A stretch of DNA of 64,000 nt from Ardenticatenaceae bacterium (GTDB taxonomy: Bacteria; Chloroflexota; Anaerolineae; Promineifilales; Promineifilaceae): assembly GCA_020634375.1 (NCBI GenBank), contig JACKBX010000002.1:496001-560000 (forward strand), read 5' to 3'. Made by a program: the position numbers and the translations under genes. The notes below the pieces were generated by a model. The model saw only the letters and a list, made by a program, of their open reading frames with translations. It did not search any database and had not been told where the DNA came from. The stretch's first letter is position 1. Each line of letters begins with the position of its first letter. Below are positions 33,838-43,150 of this stretch, piece after piece.

Positions 33838-35150
33838 ACAGCCTATTCAGAGACACCCTCGATACAGCACTGGCAGAACTATCAACCTACAAGCCGGTTT
33901 CAGACATCGCAACATCGTATCCACGAGAAAACGGCGAACTACGGAGCTTGCTGCAAACTGCCCAGACATTAAAAGCCGCACGGCAGGTCGTCATGCCTTC
34001 CGCAGAAGCAGCACAAGAAGATCGTGCAGCCTTCATTACCCAACTCAATGCCTTGTCTCTGGAACCTGTGCCAGCCGTCCACAAAAAGACGATACTGGCC
34101 CAGTTTGGCCTACTGTTGAGCGGCGCACGCGGCTGGTTTTCCCAAACAATACCTATAAAACGAAAAAGTACAAAGGAGTGGAGCCCAATGAGTACAATTT
34201 TAGCAAAAGCACTAGTAACCCTAATCATATTAGTTGGATCGGTTGGCGGAACGGCCGCAATGGCTGCCGACAGCCTCCCCAATTCCCCACTGTACACCGT
34301 CAAAACAGCCATGGAAAACCTCCAACTAAACATGACAAACGACACAGTAGAAGAAGCCAACCTTCAAATAGAATTGGCCCAAACCCGTATCCAAGAAATG
34401 AAACAAATGGCCTTAAATGGGGATACCCCCGATGATGCCACACTTGCCCGCTTGCAAACCCACCTGGAAACCGCCCTACAATTGGCGGCCAATGCCCCAG
34501 ATGCGCAAATGAACGGCCTGTTACTCCAGGCACAACTCATGTTGCAAGGGGAAACACCGGGAATGCTCCAGGTGCAACAGCAAGTTCACGCCTCCGCGCA
34601 AGAAGCCTTGGGCAACGCCTATCAATTAATGAACCAAATCGGTCAAGAGATTGAAGGTGGACTGCAAGACCCGCAAACCTTCCGTTATCGCTACACATAT
34701 AACCAACCTGAGGGTCGGCCAGAACCCCCTGACATGGAACCCAATCCTGGTGGCGTTATCACCCACACCATGCCAATTACACACACGCCACCTATGACGC
34801 ACACCATGCCGATTACACATACACCGCCCATCACACCCAGCACACCAATTACAACACCTGTGCAGGCTGGCCCTGGGTATGGTCCCGGCGAACCCGGCTA
34901 CGGCCCTGGAGAATCTGGTGACGGCAACCCAGATGGTGGCCCCAGCTATGGCCCCGGCGAACCGTCAGGCTACGAACCAGGAACATCCCCAGGCGCGGGA
35001 AGTGGCCCCAGCCAAAGCAACAGCCCTGCCGATTCTGGCTCTGACAGCCCCGGCACAGTAGACGCCAGCAATAATCCTGACAGTGGTCAGAACGGCGGAA
35101 GCGACAATGGCGGCGGGGGTGACAACGGCGGTGGCAATGGCGGGCATTAA
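33834..35150 (+). CDS. Probable anti-sigma factor with DUF5667-like domain and Gly-rich tail
   Basis: The 438-residue protein starts with a cytoplasmic helical part (1-115), then one membrane helix (about 119-145, ILAKALVTLIILVGSVGGTAAMA) and an external DUF5667-like helical domain (about 148-275, LPNSPLYTVKTAMENLQLN). It ends in a long repetitive tail: Thr-Pro repeats of the THTMPITHTPP type (about 300-345), then Gly/Pro/Asn/Asp-rich sequence to the end. The ATG overlaps the sigma stop. The external part may sense the envelope and release the sigma factor. A frame extending upstream to 33594 only overlaps the sigma gene. Confidence 0.82.
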   Translation: MNSLFRDTLDTALAELSTYKPVSDIATSYPRENGELRSLLQTAQTLKAARQVVMPSAEAAQEDRAAFITQLNALSLEPVPAVHKKTILAQFGLLLSGARGWFSQTIPIKRKSTKEWSPMSTILAKALVTLIILVGSVGGTAAMAADSLPNSPLYTVKTAMENLQLNMTNDTVEEANLQIELAQTRIQEMKQMALNGDTPDDATLARLQTHLETALQLAANAPDAQMNGLLLQAQLMLQGETPGMLQVQQQVHASAQEALGNAYQLMNQIGQEIEGGLQDPQTFRYRYTYNQPEGRPEPPDMEPNPGGVITHTMPITHTPPMTHTMPITHTPPITPSTPITTPVQAGPGYGPGEPGYGPGESGDGNPDGGPSYGPGEPSGYEPGTSPGAGSGPSQSNSPADSGSDSPGTVDASNNPDSGQNGGSDNGGGGDNGGGNGGH

Positions 35151-35191
35151 TACCTTCATCGAATAACCAATAACCTACCATCAAGATTATG

Positions 35192-35221
35192 AGGAGCGTC
35201 ACAAAATGACGCTCCTTTTTA
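35192..35221 (+). terminator. Rho-independent terminator of the sigma/anti-sigma operon
   Basis: A 10-bp stem (aggagcgtca with tgacgctcct) around 5 bases is followed by TTTTTATT. Confidence 0.93.
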
Positions 35222-35269
35222 TTACGCGATGCTTATGTCCGCCCTCTGCAATTCTGCTAAAATGAATGC

Positions 35270-36121
35270 ATGACTCACGAAGATATCCGTTTGATTGTAG
35301 GGTTTGTTTCTGATTTGATGTTTGCGACCCGTATCGAAAAAGTGGCCGACCACCTGGGTTTCAAGGTTGAATGGATCGAAAATGCGAACAAGATCGATTC
35401 CACAAACTTGAGTGATTTGAAGGAGCCTCCCGGTGAAATGCTGCACGGCCGTAATGGAAAACTATTCGAGAAAGTGACGGCCTGGCAGCCTGCATTGCTG
35501 CTGTTTGATCTCACAAACCAGGACATCCCCTGGCAGACCTGGATTCCTGCCCTGAAGACCTCCCCGGCGACACGGCGCATCCCAATCATGTGCTTTGGCC
35601 CGCATGTAAATGTGGCACTGATGACGGAAGCAAAACGTGTCGGTGCTGATCTGGTGCTGGCTCGTTCCCGATTTGCTTCCGATATGGGCACATTATTTGA
35701 AAAACATGCCCGCACCCAAGACTCTGTCGCGTTGAACACCGCCTGCGCCGAGCCATTACCCGAACTGGTTCGTACTGGCATTGAGCTATTTAACCAGGGA
35801 GATTATTATAAATGCCACGATGCTTTGGAAAAAGCATGGATGGCCGACAAAAGCATGGGACGCGATCTGTATCGCGGGCTTTTACAGGTTGGTATTGCAC
35901 TTTACCAAATACAGCAGGGAAACTATCGGGGCGCGGTGAAGATGCTGCTGCGGGTGCGGCAGTGGTTAGGCCCATTGCCAACCATCTGCCGAGGCGTTCA
36001 TGTAGCTGCGCTGCGAGAGAATGCGCAAAAAATCTACGAGCATGTCCATCACTTAGGCCCGGAACATCTGGACGCGTTTGATTGGTCTTTGGTATCAGCG
36101 ATTGAATATGAAACAAAATAA
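35270..36121 (+). CDS. Receiver-like domain fused to DUF309
   Basis: The 283-residue protein has an N-terminal part (about 1-150) with the alternating strand/helix pattern of a response-regulator receiver (LIVGFVSDLMFATRIEKVA, PALLLFDLTNQD, RIPIMCFG, KRVGADLVL). The C-terminal part is a DUF309 domain (about 170-270) with the conserved GDYYKCHDALEKAWM and RGLLQVGIALYQIQQGN. DUF309 has no settled function. The putative phosphoacceptor would be Asp in LLLFDLT. It overlaps the following permease gene by 14 bases. Confidence 0.78.
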   Translation: MTHEDIRLIVGFVSDLMFATRIEKVADHLGFKVEWIENANKIDSTNLSDLKEPPGEMLHGRNGKLFEKVTAWQPALLLFDLTNQDIPWQTWIPALKTSPATRRIPIMCFGPHVNVALMTEAKRVGADLVLARSRFASDMGTLFEKHARTQDSVALNTACAEPLPELVRTGIELFNQGDYYKCHDALEKAWMADKSMGRDLYRGLLQVGIALYQIQQGNYRGAVKMLLRVRQWLGPLPTICRGVHVAALRENAQKIYEHVHHLGPEHLDAFDWSLVSAIEYETK

Positions 36122-37265
36122 TGAAGCATTGACACCGCGCTGGAGCTTGCCTACGCGCTTTTATATTTTGGCGATTGTCCTCATTTTGGTTGGGGCATTT
36201 CTCTATTGGATACGGCCGTTACTCAGCCCAATGATAGTCGCAGCCCTGGTTGCTTATATGCTCTATCCTCTGGTTGTCCGCGCCGAAAGACACCCCAAAA
36301 TCTCACATAATACGGCCGTTACCCTTGTCTATCTGCCCTTTGTCGCCATCCTCATTGCCACCCCCAGCACCCTCATCCCCAATTTGGCCCGGCAAGTAGA
36401 AACTTTGAGCGATGAACTACAACTCATCGTCACCCAATTAGAAACCTGGCTGGCCGAACCTTTCGTCTTTTTTGGGCTAACCATTTCCCAAGAGCAGCTT
36501 ATCAACTTTCTGAACCAGGCAACAGCCTCTTTTGCGCCTGCTGCCGACCAGGCTATTCAGGTCATCGAAGCTACCTCTACCAGTCTCATCTGGCTTCTGC
36601 TCATCCTCGTCACCGCCTTCTACTTGATGCGCGATTGGCGCAGTCTTTATGATTGGATGTTTCGCCTCATTCCGCCGCAAGAAGAAGCGGACTTGCAGCG
36701 TCTTCTCTTTGAAATTAACACTACCTGGCGTGCTTATCTGCGTGGCACCCTCATGCTCATGTTCATGATGGGCATATTCTTCACTATCCTGGGATTAGCG
36801 CTGGGTTTACCTGGGGCTGTTGCTATCGGCCTTATGACCGGCTTGTTGAGCATTATTCCCGAACTTGGCCCAATGATTGCCGGTATCCTGGCCTCATTGG
36901 TTGCCCTTATCCAGGGATCGAATTATTTACCCATGTCAAACTTCTGGTTTGCGGTGCTGATAGCGGCTATTTACGTGGTGGTGATGCAGCTCAAGTCATT
37001 TTGGATACGGCCGTTAGTCATGGGGCGCTTCATGCATATGAACACCGGGCTTGTCTTCATTGCCATCATCGGGGCCGCGCTCCTGTCCGGCATCCTGGCT
37101 GCCCTGGTTGTCCTCCCCGTCATTGCCTCCGTCTCCCTCATCGGTCACTATATTCGCTGCCGCCTCCTTGACATAAGCCCCTGGTCAACGCCGTCACCCA
37201 TTCCTGAAACAACCACCACCGAACCAATCATGAGCGAAACGCAAGTTGGCAACCAACAAGCCTGA
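36108..37265 (+). CDS. AI-2E family transporter (PF01594-type permease)
   Basis: The 385-residue membrane protein has the usual layout of this family: two N-terminal helices (about 15-60), a soluble helical region (about 75-150), and a block of five or six helices (about 155-360) with GLPGAVAIGLMTGLLSIIPELGP and PLVMGRFMHMNTGLVF. Members export signals or ions; the substrate here is unknown. The ATG at 36108 is preferred to a TTG at 36078 that would lie deeper inside the DUF309 gene. The C-terminus is a short hydrophilic tail rich in Thr and Pro. Confidence 0.88.
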   Translation: MKQNNEALTPRWSLPTRFYILAIVLILVGAFLYWIRPLLSPMIVAALVAYMLYPLVVRAERHPKISHNTAVTLVYLPFVAILIATPSTLIPNLARQVETLSDELQLIVTQLETWLAEPFVFFGLTISQEQLINFLNQATASFAPAADQAIQVIEATSTSLIWLLLILVTAFYLMRDWRSLYDWMFRLIPPQEEADLQRLLFEINTTWRAYLRGTLMLMFMMGIFFTILGLALGLPGAVAIGLMTGLLSIIPELGPMIAGILASLVALIQGSNYLPMSNFWFAVLIAAIYVVVMQLKSFWIRPLVMGRFMHMNTGLVFIAIIGAALLSGILAALVVLPVIASVSLIGHYIRCRLLDISPWSTPSPIPETTTTEPIMSETQVGNQQA

Positions 37266-37468
37266 TAATTGAACGGCCGTCACTACCATTTGCCTGCAAT
37301 TTGCCCAAAAAGATCACAATCCTGACATCAGGCCTTCACACCCGCTTCATATCCTCCGACTATCCTGTATACAAGTTTGATAAATAAACAACATCCGGCA
37401 AGCGATTGCTCAAAATAAAGAAATTAACCAACGCTTACCATAAACAAGACATACATCGGAGGTATGAC

Positions 37469-37954
37469 ATGAAAACTTTATTGAAAATTGCAGGCATAGT
37501 TGCCGTTTTAGTAGCTGTATTTGCCATCATAGGCGCCACATCCATCTTTGCTCAGAGATCGACCAACGACGCGACCACTGCCGGCGGCAATCAAGCCCAG
37601 GCACACTCGAACGCAGGAACAGGTGTCAACGCTGTCGATGAAAGCGTCGTGCACGCAGCCATCGCCGATGCCTTGGGAATCAGTGTAGACGAGCTAGAGG
37701 CAGCCTTAGACGCGGGTGAAACCCCAGCTACACTGGCTTTAGAACTGGGCGTAGACTTTGCTGATGTGCAAGCAGCTATGGATAGCGTACACACAACAGG
37801 TGCCTCCCAAGCAGGAACGGGTGGAATGAACCAACGCGGCGGGCAATCTGGACAGCAAGGTGGTGGAAACAATGGCGGTATGCGCGGCCAATCCCAGCAC
37901 AACGCAGGTGCCAATGGCAGCCATGATGGAGATTGCACTTCTCCCACATCATAA
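37469..37954 (+). CDS. Small secreted protein, Gly/Asn/Gln-rich
   Basis: The 161-residue protein has a signal peptide (about 1-28, cleavage near FAQ). A helical central part (about 55-108) carries two short repeats of the type ALGISVDELEAALDAGETPATLA. The C-terminus (115-161) is rich in Gly, Gln, Asn and Ser. I do not recognise a family. CGGAGG lies 6 bases before the ATG at 37469. An upstream in-frame start at 37406 would spoil the signal peptide. A terminator follows. Confidence 0.75.
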   Translation: MKTLLKIAGIVAVLVAVFAIIGATSIFAQRSTNDATTAGGNQAQAHSNAGTGVNAVDESVVHAAIADALGISVDELEAALDAGETPATLALELGVDFADVQAAMDSVHTTGASQAGTGGMNQRGGQSGQQGGGNNGGMRGQSQHNAGANGSHDGDCTSPTS

Positions 37955-37980
37955 CTAAGCCCTCTCCTGATTGAGAACGA

Positions 37981-38014
37981 AAAGAGCGTGACCAGAAGGC
38001 CACGCTCTTTTTTT
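37981..38014 (+). terminator. Rho-independent terminator
   Basis: The stem agagcgtg/cacgctct around 10 bases is followed by a T run. Confidence 0.92.
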
Positions 38015-38103
38015 ACGTCCGGTCTGGTGCAACAAGAAAACGGCTTGAGTTCATGGGCAAAGCGTTGGCATAAACGGCCGTTCCTCCTGCTATAATCACC
38101 CCC

Positions 38104-38958
38104 ATGAAAATAGCAGTCCTTTCCGATATTCATGGCAACCTACCTGCCCTGCAAACAGTTGCCCATCACATTGAGCAGTGGCACCCCGATCATGTTGTTG
38201 TTGCGGGCGATTTCATCAATCGCGGGCCACAATCCCCCGCCTGCTGGCAACTGATCCAAACGAAAGCAGCCAGCCAAGGATGGCAAATCATCAAAGGCAA
38301 TCACGAAGATTATGTCATCAGCCACCAACAACCGCAGCCAACAACTAAAGCGCTAGAAGAACTTTCGCGCGTCTCTAAATGGACTTATCAACAACTCAAT
38401 GGCGCAGTCAATGATCTGGCAGCGCTGCCAGATCAAATCAGTCTAGCTGACCCAAACGGAGATGAAGTGCGTGTTTGTCACGCTTCTATGAGCCACAACC
38501 GGGATGGCCTCTACTCCCATCAAGATGAGGCTACTCTCCGCCAGAAAATCGCCCCTTCCCCCGCAGTGTTTATCACCGCGCACACACATATGCCATTTGT
38601 GCGCCCTGTAAATGGCTGCCTGATCGTGAATGCCGGTTCGGTAGGCACCCCGGCTGATGGAGACGGCCGTGCCAGCTACACACAACTCACATACACCCGT
38701 CATGGCTGGCAAGCAACCATCATCCGCCTACCCTACAATTATGACCAGACCAAACAAGACTACTACGAACACAACCTGTTAACCCAGGTTGGCCCCTTCT
38801 CCTGGCTTGTATACCATGAATGGCTGCAAGCCACCTATCTTATCCCCAATTGGATGAATCGTTACTGGCCCCACGTACTGGCCCAAACCGCAACCGTAGA
38901 ACAGACTGTACGTGCCTACCTGGCTGAACAAAACCTCCCTATCCCCATCAACAACTAA
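38104..38958 (+). CDS. Calcineurin-like metallophosphoesterase
   Basis: The 284-residue protein has the metal-binding motifs in order: SDIHGN (residues about 7-12), GDFINRGP (near 39), GNHED (near 67), a His in ASMSHN and AHTHMPF (near 162). These make a two-metal phosphoesterase site. The substrate could be a phosphodiester or a small phosphoester. Its closest look is to single-domain phosphoesterases of the YfcE/ApaH-like type. The C-terminus (about 215-284) is an extra segment rich in Trp and Tyr. Confidence 0.88.
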   Translation: MKIAVLSDIHGNLPALQTVAHHIEQWHPDHVVVAGDFINRGPQSPACWQLIQTKAASQGWQIIKGNHEDYVISHQQPQPTTKALEELSRVSKWTYQQLNGAVNDLAALPDQISLADPNGDEVRVCHASMSHNRDGLYSHQDEATLRQKIAPSPAVFITAHTHMPFVRPVNGCLIVNAGSVGTPADGDGRASYTQLTYTRHGWQATIIRLPYNYDQTKQDYYEHNLLTQVGPFSWLVYHEWLQATYLIPNWMNRYWPHVLAQTATVEQTVRAYLAEQNLPIPINN

Positions 38959-38964
38959 ACCTTG

Positions 38965-38997
38965 TGTGGCGGGGTAAATGTCATCTACCCCGCCACA
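38965..38997. terminator. Perfect hairpin between convergent genes
   Basis: The 12-bp perfect stem (tgtggcggggta with taccccgccaca) around 9 bases lies between the phosphoesterase and the P-type ATPase. No long T run follows, so termination efficiency is uncertain. Confidence 0.65.
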
Positions 38998-39009
38998 GGC
39001 TAGGAAAAA

Positions 39010-41745
39010 TTAGCTTTGCCGCTCACGACTGCGGCGGAACCACTTCTCAAGTTCAACCGCTACAAACACAACAGCACTCGCCAGTAAACTGAAGATTAAT
39101 TCCGTACCAGATAATGCCACTGTATTAAAGACATTTTGCAAAAATGGCACATAAATCAATGCCAGTTGCAACACAAACGTCAACACCACAGACAACACCA
39201 TCAGCCGATTTGAGAAAATGCCAATGCTTAACAACGAATCCTGGTTTGAGCGAATCGCCAGGGCATTACCCATCTGTGCCAACGTCAGTGTGGTAAAAGT
39301 CATCGTTTGCCAGGTTCCATGCGGGGTTGGATTGTTGGGATCCCAATAAAGATACCCCATCAACAACGAAACGATACCCATCAAGATACCAATCCATATA
39401 ATCCGCTGTCCCATACCCCGACTGAATATGCTTTCATTGGGGCGGAACGGCGTGCGTTTCATAATACCCCGTTCGCTATCTTCCACCGCCAATGCCAGCC
39501 CCGGCAAGCCATCTGTCACCAGATTAATCCACAAAATTTGCAGCGGGACCAACGGCAGCGGCATTCCCAAAAATGGCGCGGCTAACATCACAATCAACTC
39601 CCCTGTATTGCTGGAGAGCGTGTACTTAATAAACTTGCGGATGTTGTCGTAAACCTTACGCCCCTCTTCGATGGCAGCCACAATCGTCGCAAAATTATCA
39701 TCCAGCAACACCATGTCAGCCGCTTCTTTGGAAACGTCTGTGCCCGTGATACCCATTGCCACGCCAATGTCTGCTTTTTTCAGAGCGGGTGCGTCGTTCA
39801 CGCCGTCACCTGTCATGGCCACAATTTCCCCTTTATCCTGCAAAGCCATCACAATGTTGAGTTTGTGTTCTGGGGAAACGCGAGCGTATACGGGAACATC
39901 GTGAACTACTTTCTCCAACTCTTGAACGTCCATACTGGATAAATCGCGCCCGGTCAAATAATAGTCGCGTTCGGCAATAGTCAGTTCTTTGGCAATGTGT
40001 TGCGCAGTCAGCGGGTGGTCGCCGGTAATCATCACGGGGCGGATACCGGCCGTGCGTGCCGTTATAACGGCTTCTTTTACTTCTGGTCGCGGCGGGTCCA
40101 TCATGGCAACAAGGCCAATCATAATCATGTTTGCTTCAATACCAGCTTCATCATGCTCATCGTATGTCTGTAAGGGGCGAAACGCGACGCCTAACACACG
40201 CTGTCCTTGCTGTGCCAACCGTGCGTTCCCGGACAGAATTCGTTCCCGTAATGCCTCGTCCAATGGCAAAACATCTTTGCCATCCCATAACCGGTCGGCA
40301 ACATCTAATAAGCTATCCACGCCCCCTTTGGAGAAAGCGACAAATGGCTCGGTATTCCAGGGAATGGTGGCATCACTCGCATCCGTTTCCAAGACACGAT
40401 GGATGGTAGTCATGCGTTTGCGCTCGGAGGTGAAAGGGACTTCACCAACACGAGGCCAACGCTGGGCCATACGTTCTTTGGTGTGTCCTAGTTTGGCAGC
40501 AGCGACAACCAATGCCCCTTCGGTGGGATCGCCAATGGTGCGTTCTGTGCCCTCATCAGTCTTTTGCAGCACGGCATCGTTGCATAATGCGCTGGCTTTC
40601 ACCAACAGGCTAAGAGTGCGGTCGTGTATGGGATGATCTTTGCGCAATGCCGCATCAAAAATTGCCCCAGATTCGTCAACTAGAGCGTCAATGTCTTGAG
40701 TGTGTCCAACGACGTCTAGCATGGTCACGGTCATGCGGTTTTCGGTGAGTGTGCCGGTTTTGTCGGAGCAGATGACGGTGACGGAGCCAAGGGTTTCGAC
40801 GGCCGGTAATTTACGGATGAGGGCGTGGCGTTTGAGCATTCGTTGGGAACCGAGGGCGAGGGTGATGGTAACGACGGCGGGTAATCCTTCTGGCACGGCG
40901 GCAACAGCCATACTAATGCCGGTGAGCAGCAAGACGTCCCATTTTTCGCCGCGTAGTAACCCAAGTACGACGACAACGGCAATGATGCCCATTGCTACCC
41001 AAGCAAGTGATTTCCCTAAACCGTCTAAGCGACGTTGCAGGGGGGTTGCTTCTTGCTCAACGCCTTGAATGAGGTCGGCGATTTTGCCGAGTTGGGTGCT
41101 CATGCCGGTTGCGGTGATGACGGCCGTTCCTCGCCCGTAGGTAATGATTGTGCCCATGAAGACCATGTTGTGCTGGTCTCCCAGCGAAATGTGGTCGCCG
41201 CTTTGCACGGCCGTTGCCTTCTCCACTGGCTCTGATTCACCGGTGAGGGCAGCTTCTTCAATCTTGAGGTTAATGCTTTCGACAAGACGGCCGTCCGCTG
41301 GAACCAGATTACCCGCTTCCAACAAAACCACATCCCCTGGTACAAGCTGACGGGCAGAGATTTCAGTGATACGGCCGTCCCGCCGCACCCGCACAGTCGG
41401 CACAGCCAACTTCTTCAATGCGGCAATCGCCTGCTCTGCACGATACTCTTGCGAAAAGCCAATTCCTGCATTCAGCACAACAATCGCCATGATCACAATC
41501 ACGTCCGTTAAATCCTCGCTCAAAAAGAACGAGACAACGGCCGCAATCAACAAAATGATCACCATCACATCTTTGAACTGATCAAGCAATATAAGCCAGG
41601 GATTTTTCGTTCCCTTGTCAATCAACTCATTCAAACCATACCGACTAAGACGCTGTTGCGCTTCAGCATCAGACAGGCCAGTATCCACATTCACATCCAG
41701 TTTCTCTGTGACATCAACTGAATCCAGTTTGTACCAATCATCCAT
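39010..41745 (-). CDS. P-type cation-transporting ATPase (Ca2+-type)
   Basis: The 911-residue protein matches P2-type pumps: N-terminal cation ATPase domain (about 5-75), actuator domain with LTGESEPVEK, phosphorylation motif DKTGTLTENRMT near residue 329, nucleotide-binding domain, hinge TGDGVNDAPALKKADIG, and a C-terminal four-helix bundle. The membrane motif PEGLPAVVT and later NLVTDGLPGLAL fit Ca2+ or Mn2+ transport. It stands alone, convergent with the phosphoesterase. Confidence 0.94.
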   Translation of the reverse strand: MDDWYKLDSVDVTEKLDVNVDTGLSDAEAQQRLSRYGLNELIDKGTKNPWLILLDQFKDVMVIILLIAAVVSFFLSEDLTDVIVIMAIVVLNAGIGFSQEYRAEQAIAALKKLAVPTVRVRRDGRITEISARQLVPGDVVLLEAGNLVPADGRLVESINLKIEEAALTGESEPVEKATAVQSGDHISLGDQHNMVFMGTIITYGRGTAVITATGMSTQLGKIADLIQGVEQEATPLQRRLDGLGKSLAWVAMGIIAVVVVLGLLRGEKWDVLLLTGISMAVAAVPEGLPAVVTITLALGSQRMLKRHALIRKLPAVETLGSVTVICSDKTGTLTENRMTVTMLDVVGHTQDIDALVDESGAIFDAALRKDHPIHDRTLSLLVKASALCNDAVLQKTDEGTERTIGDPTEGALVVAAAKLGHTKERMAQRWPRVGEVPFTSERKRMTTIHRVLETDASDATIPWNTEPFVAFSKGGVDSLLDVADRLWDGKDVLPLDEALRERILSGNARLAQQGQRVLGVAFRPLQTYDEHDEAGIEANMIMIGLVAMMDPPRPEVKEAVITARTAGIRPVMITGDHPLTAQHIAKELTIAERDYYLTGRDLSSMDVQELEKVVHDVPVYARVSPEHKLNIVMALQDKGEIVAMTGDGVNDAPALKKADIGVAMGITGTDVSKEAADMVLLDDNFATIVAAIEEGRKVYDNIRKFIKYTLSSNTGELIVMLAAPFLGMPLPLVPLQILWINLVTDGLPGLALAVEDSERGIMKRTPFRPNESIFSRGMGQRIIWIGILMGIVSLLMGYLYWDPNNPTPHGTWQTMTFTTLTLAQMGNALAIRSNQDSLLSIGIFSNRLMVLSVVLTFVLQLALIYVPFLQNVFNTVALSGTELIFSLLASAVVFVAVELEKWFRRSRERQS

Positions 41746-42023
41746 AGCTTCATCTCCGTCTATTCATCTAGGCGTATTTAGAAGTAATGTTTTTTATGAA
41801 AAGGCTGCAAGAAATCATCAACCTTCTTCCAATCTCAAACATGCATAGTTAATCATGAACAGCTCCCTAACATCAACGGGCGCAAGTATAACACAAGCAC
41901 AATATTGTATCAGGCACTATTTTAAGGAGTACCCTTCTTTGAGAAAACGATGAACGCCCATAACGCTCCTAATAGAAAAGATATAATGAATCACCTAAAC
42001 TTAACTGGAGGATTGGCAAACAA

Positions 42024-42773
42024 ATGACAGCAAATGGATATATCCCCGAACGAGCACTAATGATTTATGCACACCCCGACGACATCGAATTTAGCGTGGC
42101 TGGAACGGCCGCAAAATGGGCGGCTCATGGCTGCGAAGTAACTTATATCGTTATCACTGACGGTAATGCAGGCAGTCATGAAGATGGCATGACCCGTGAA
42201 AAAATCGCAGCCATTCGCAGAAAAGAGCAGCAAACTGCGGCACACATAGCGGGCGCCAGCCAGTGCATTTTTCTCGGTTACGATGATGGGATATTGCAAC
42301 CCACACTAGAGCTGCGTAAAAATCTCGTCAGGCAAATCCGACGTTACAAGCCCAATGTTGTTATTTGCGGGGATCCCAACTTCTATTTCAGCGATACTTA
42401 CATTAACCATCCAGATCATCGGGCAGCCGCTTTGGCTGCGCTAGAAGCTGTATTCCCGGCAGCAGAGATGCCTCTCGCTTTTCCCGAATTGGCAGAAGAA
42501 GGTCTCAGCCCTCATAAAACAAATTACGTCTATATTTCTCGTGCGCAAGATGCAGATTGCTACATAGATATCAGTGACACAATAGAAACCAAAATTACTG
42601 CGCTAAAACAGCACAAAAGCCAGATTGAAGATTGGGACCCTGCCCCACGATTGAAGGAATGGGCGGAAGCGACAGGCAAAAAAGTGGGCTTCAAGTACGC
42701 CGAAAGTTTTCGACGAATTACCTTGAAGCCCGTTGCAATGGATGATAAGGAGGATAATCAGACCCAGTCATGA
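42024..42773 (+). CDS. PIG-L/LmbE-family deacetylase
   Basis: The 249-residue protein has the zinc-site motif YAHPDDIEFSVAGT (residues about 15-28) and a later NHPDHRAAALAAL with the third ligand His. The family removes acetyl groups from N-acetylglucosaminyl compounds. In low-GC Gram-positives and others it makes bacillithiol-type thiols, but the substrate here is not given by sequence. GGAGG lies about 11 bases before the ATG, and TATAAT at 41982-41987 could be its -10 element. Confidence 0.9.
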   Translation: MTANGYIPERALMIYAHPDDIEFSVAGTAAKWAAHGCEVTYIVITDGNAGSHEDGMTREKIAAIRRKEQQTAAHIAGASQCIFLGYDDGILQPTLELRKNLVRQIRRYKPNVVICGDPNFYFSDTYINHPDHRAAALAALEAVFPAAEMPLAFPELAEEGLSPHKTNYVYISRAQDADCYIDISDTIETKITALKQHKSQIEDWDPAPRLKEWAEATGKKVGFKYAESFRRITLKPVAMDDKEDNQTQS

Positions 42774-42802
42774 ACCGGGCTTGTAAACAAAATTGTTAGA
42801 GT

Positions 42803-42929
42803 ACCCAGATTGTCGCTGCCGACACATTACCCCAGAGAAAAACAGGAGGCTTTATTGCTATCGACTGGATATTGGGTCAAAAATCTCCTTGTGGCAGCAG
42901 CGACAATCCGGGTAAGTGCCCAATATCCA
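42803..42929. repeat. Two interlocked inverted repeats (A-B-A'-B')
   Basis: A: 24-base arms at 42803-42826 and 42890-42913, paired with a few mismatches. B: perfect 11-bp arms at 42866-42876 (tggatattggg) and 42919-42929. The order A, B, A', B' means the two stems cannot form one nested hairpin. They could form a pseudoknot or two alternative folds. The region lies between the deacetylase and the XRE-cupin gene. The open frame crossing it has no coding look. Confidence 0.75.
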
Positions 42930-43150
42930 TTGTTAAATCAGGTGCTTCCAGCCAGTTTGGAGAGCAATGATATTGTACCTACTTATGTGACATTAGTCAA
43001 CTATAGTGGTACATAATTAGAAATGCGTGAGTGGCGGGGAAGAACGGCCGTTACCAACACATCACACAAACATGCAACAGCCGAATTTCATTCCCACAAA
43101 TTATCACAATCGTGATAAAATTATCCCGTAGCACACAATCTGGAGCAGCC

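Noticed and set aside
42810..43016. 68-residue open frame across the interlocked repeats
   Set aside because: Its composition has no protein look, and the DNA is explained by inverted repeats.
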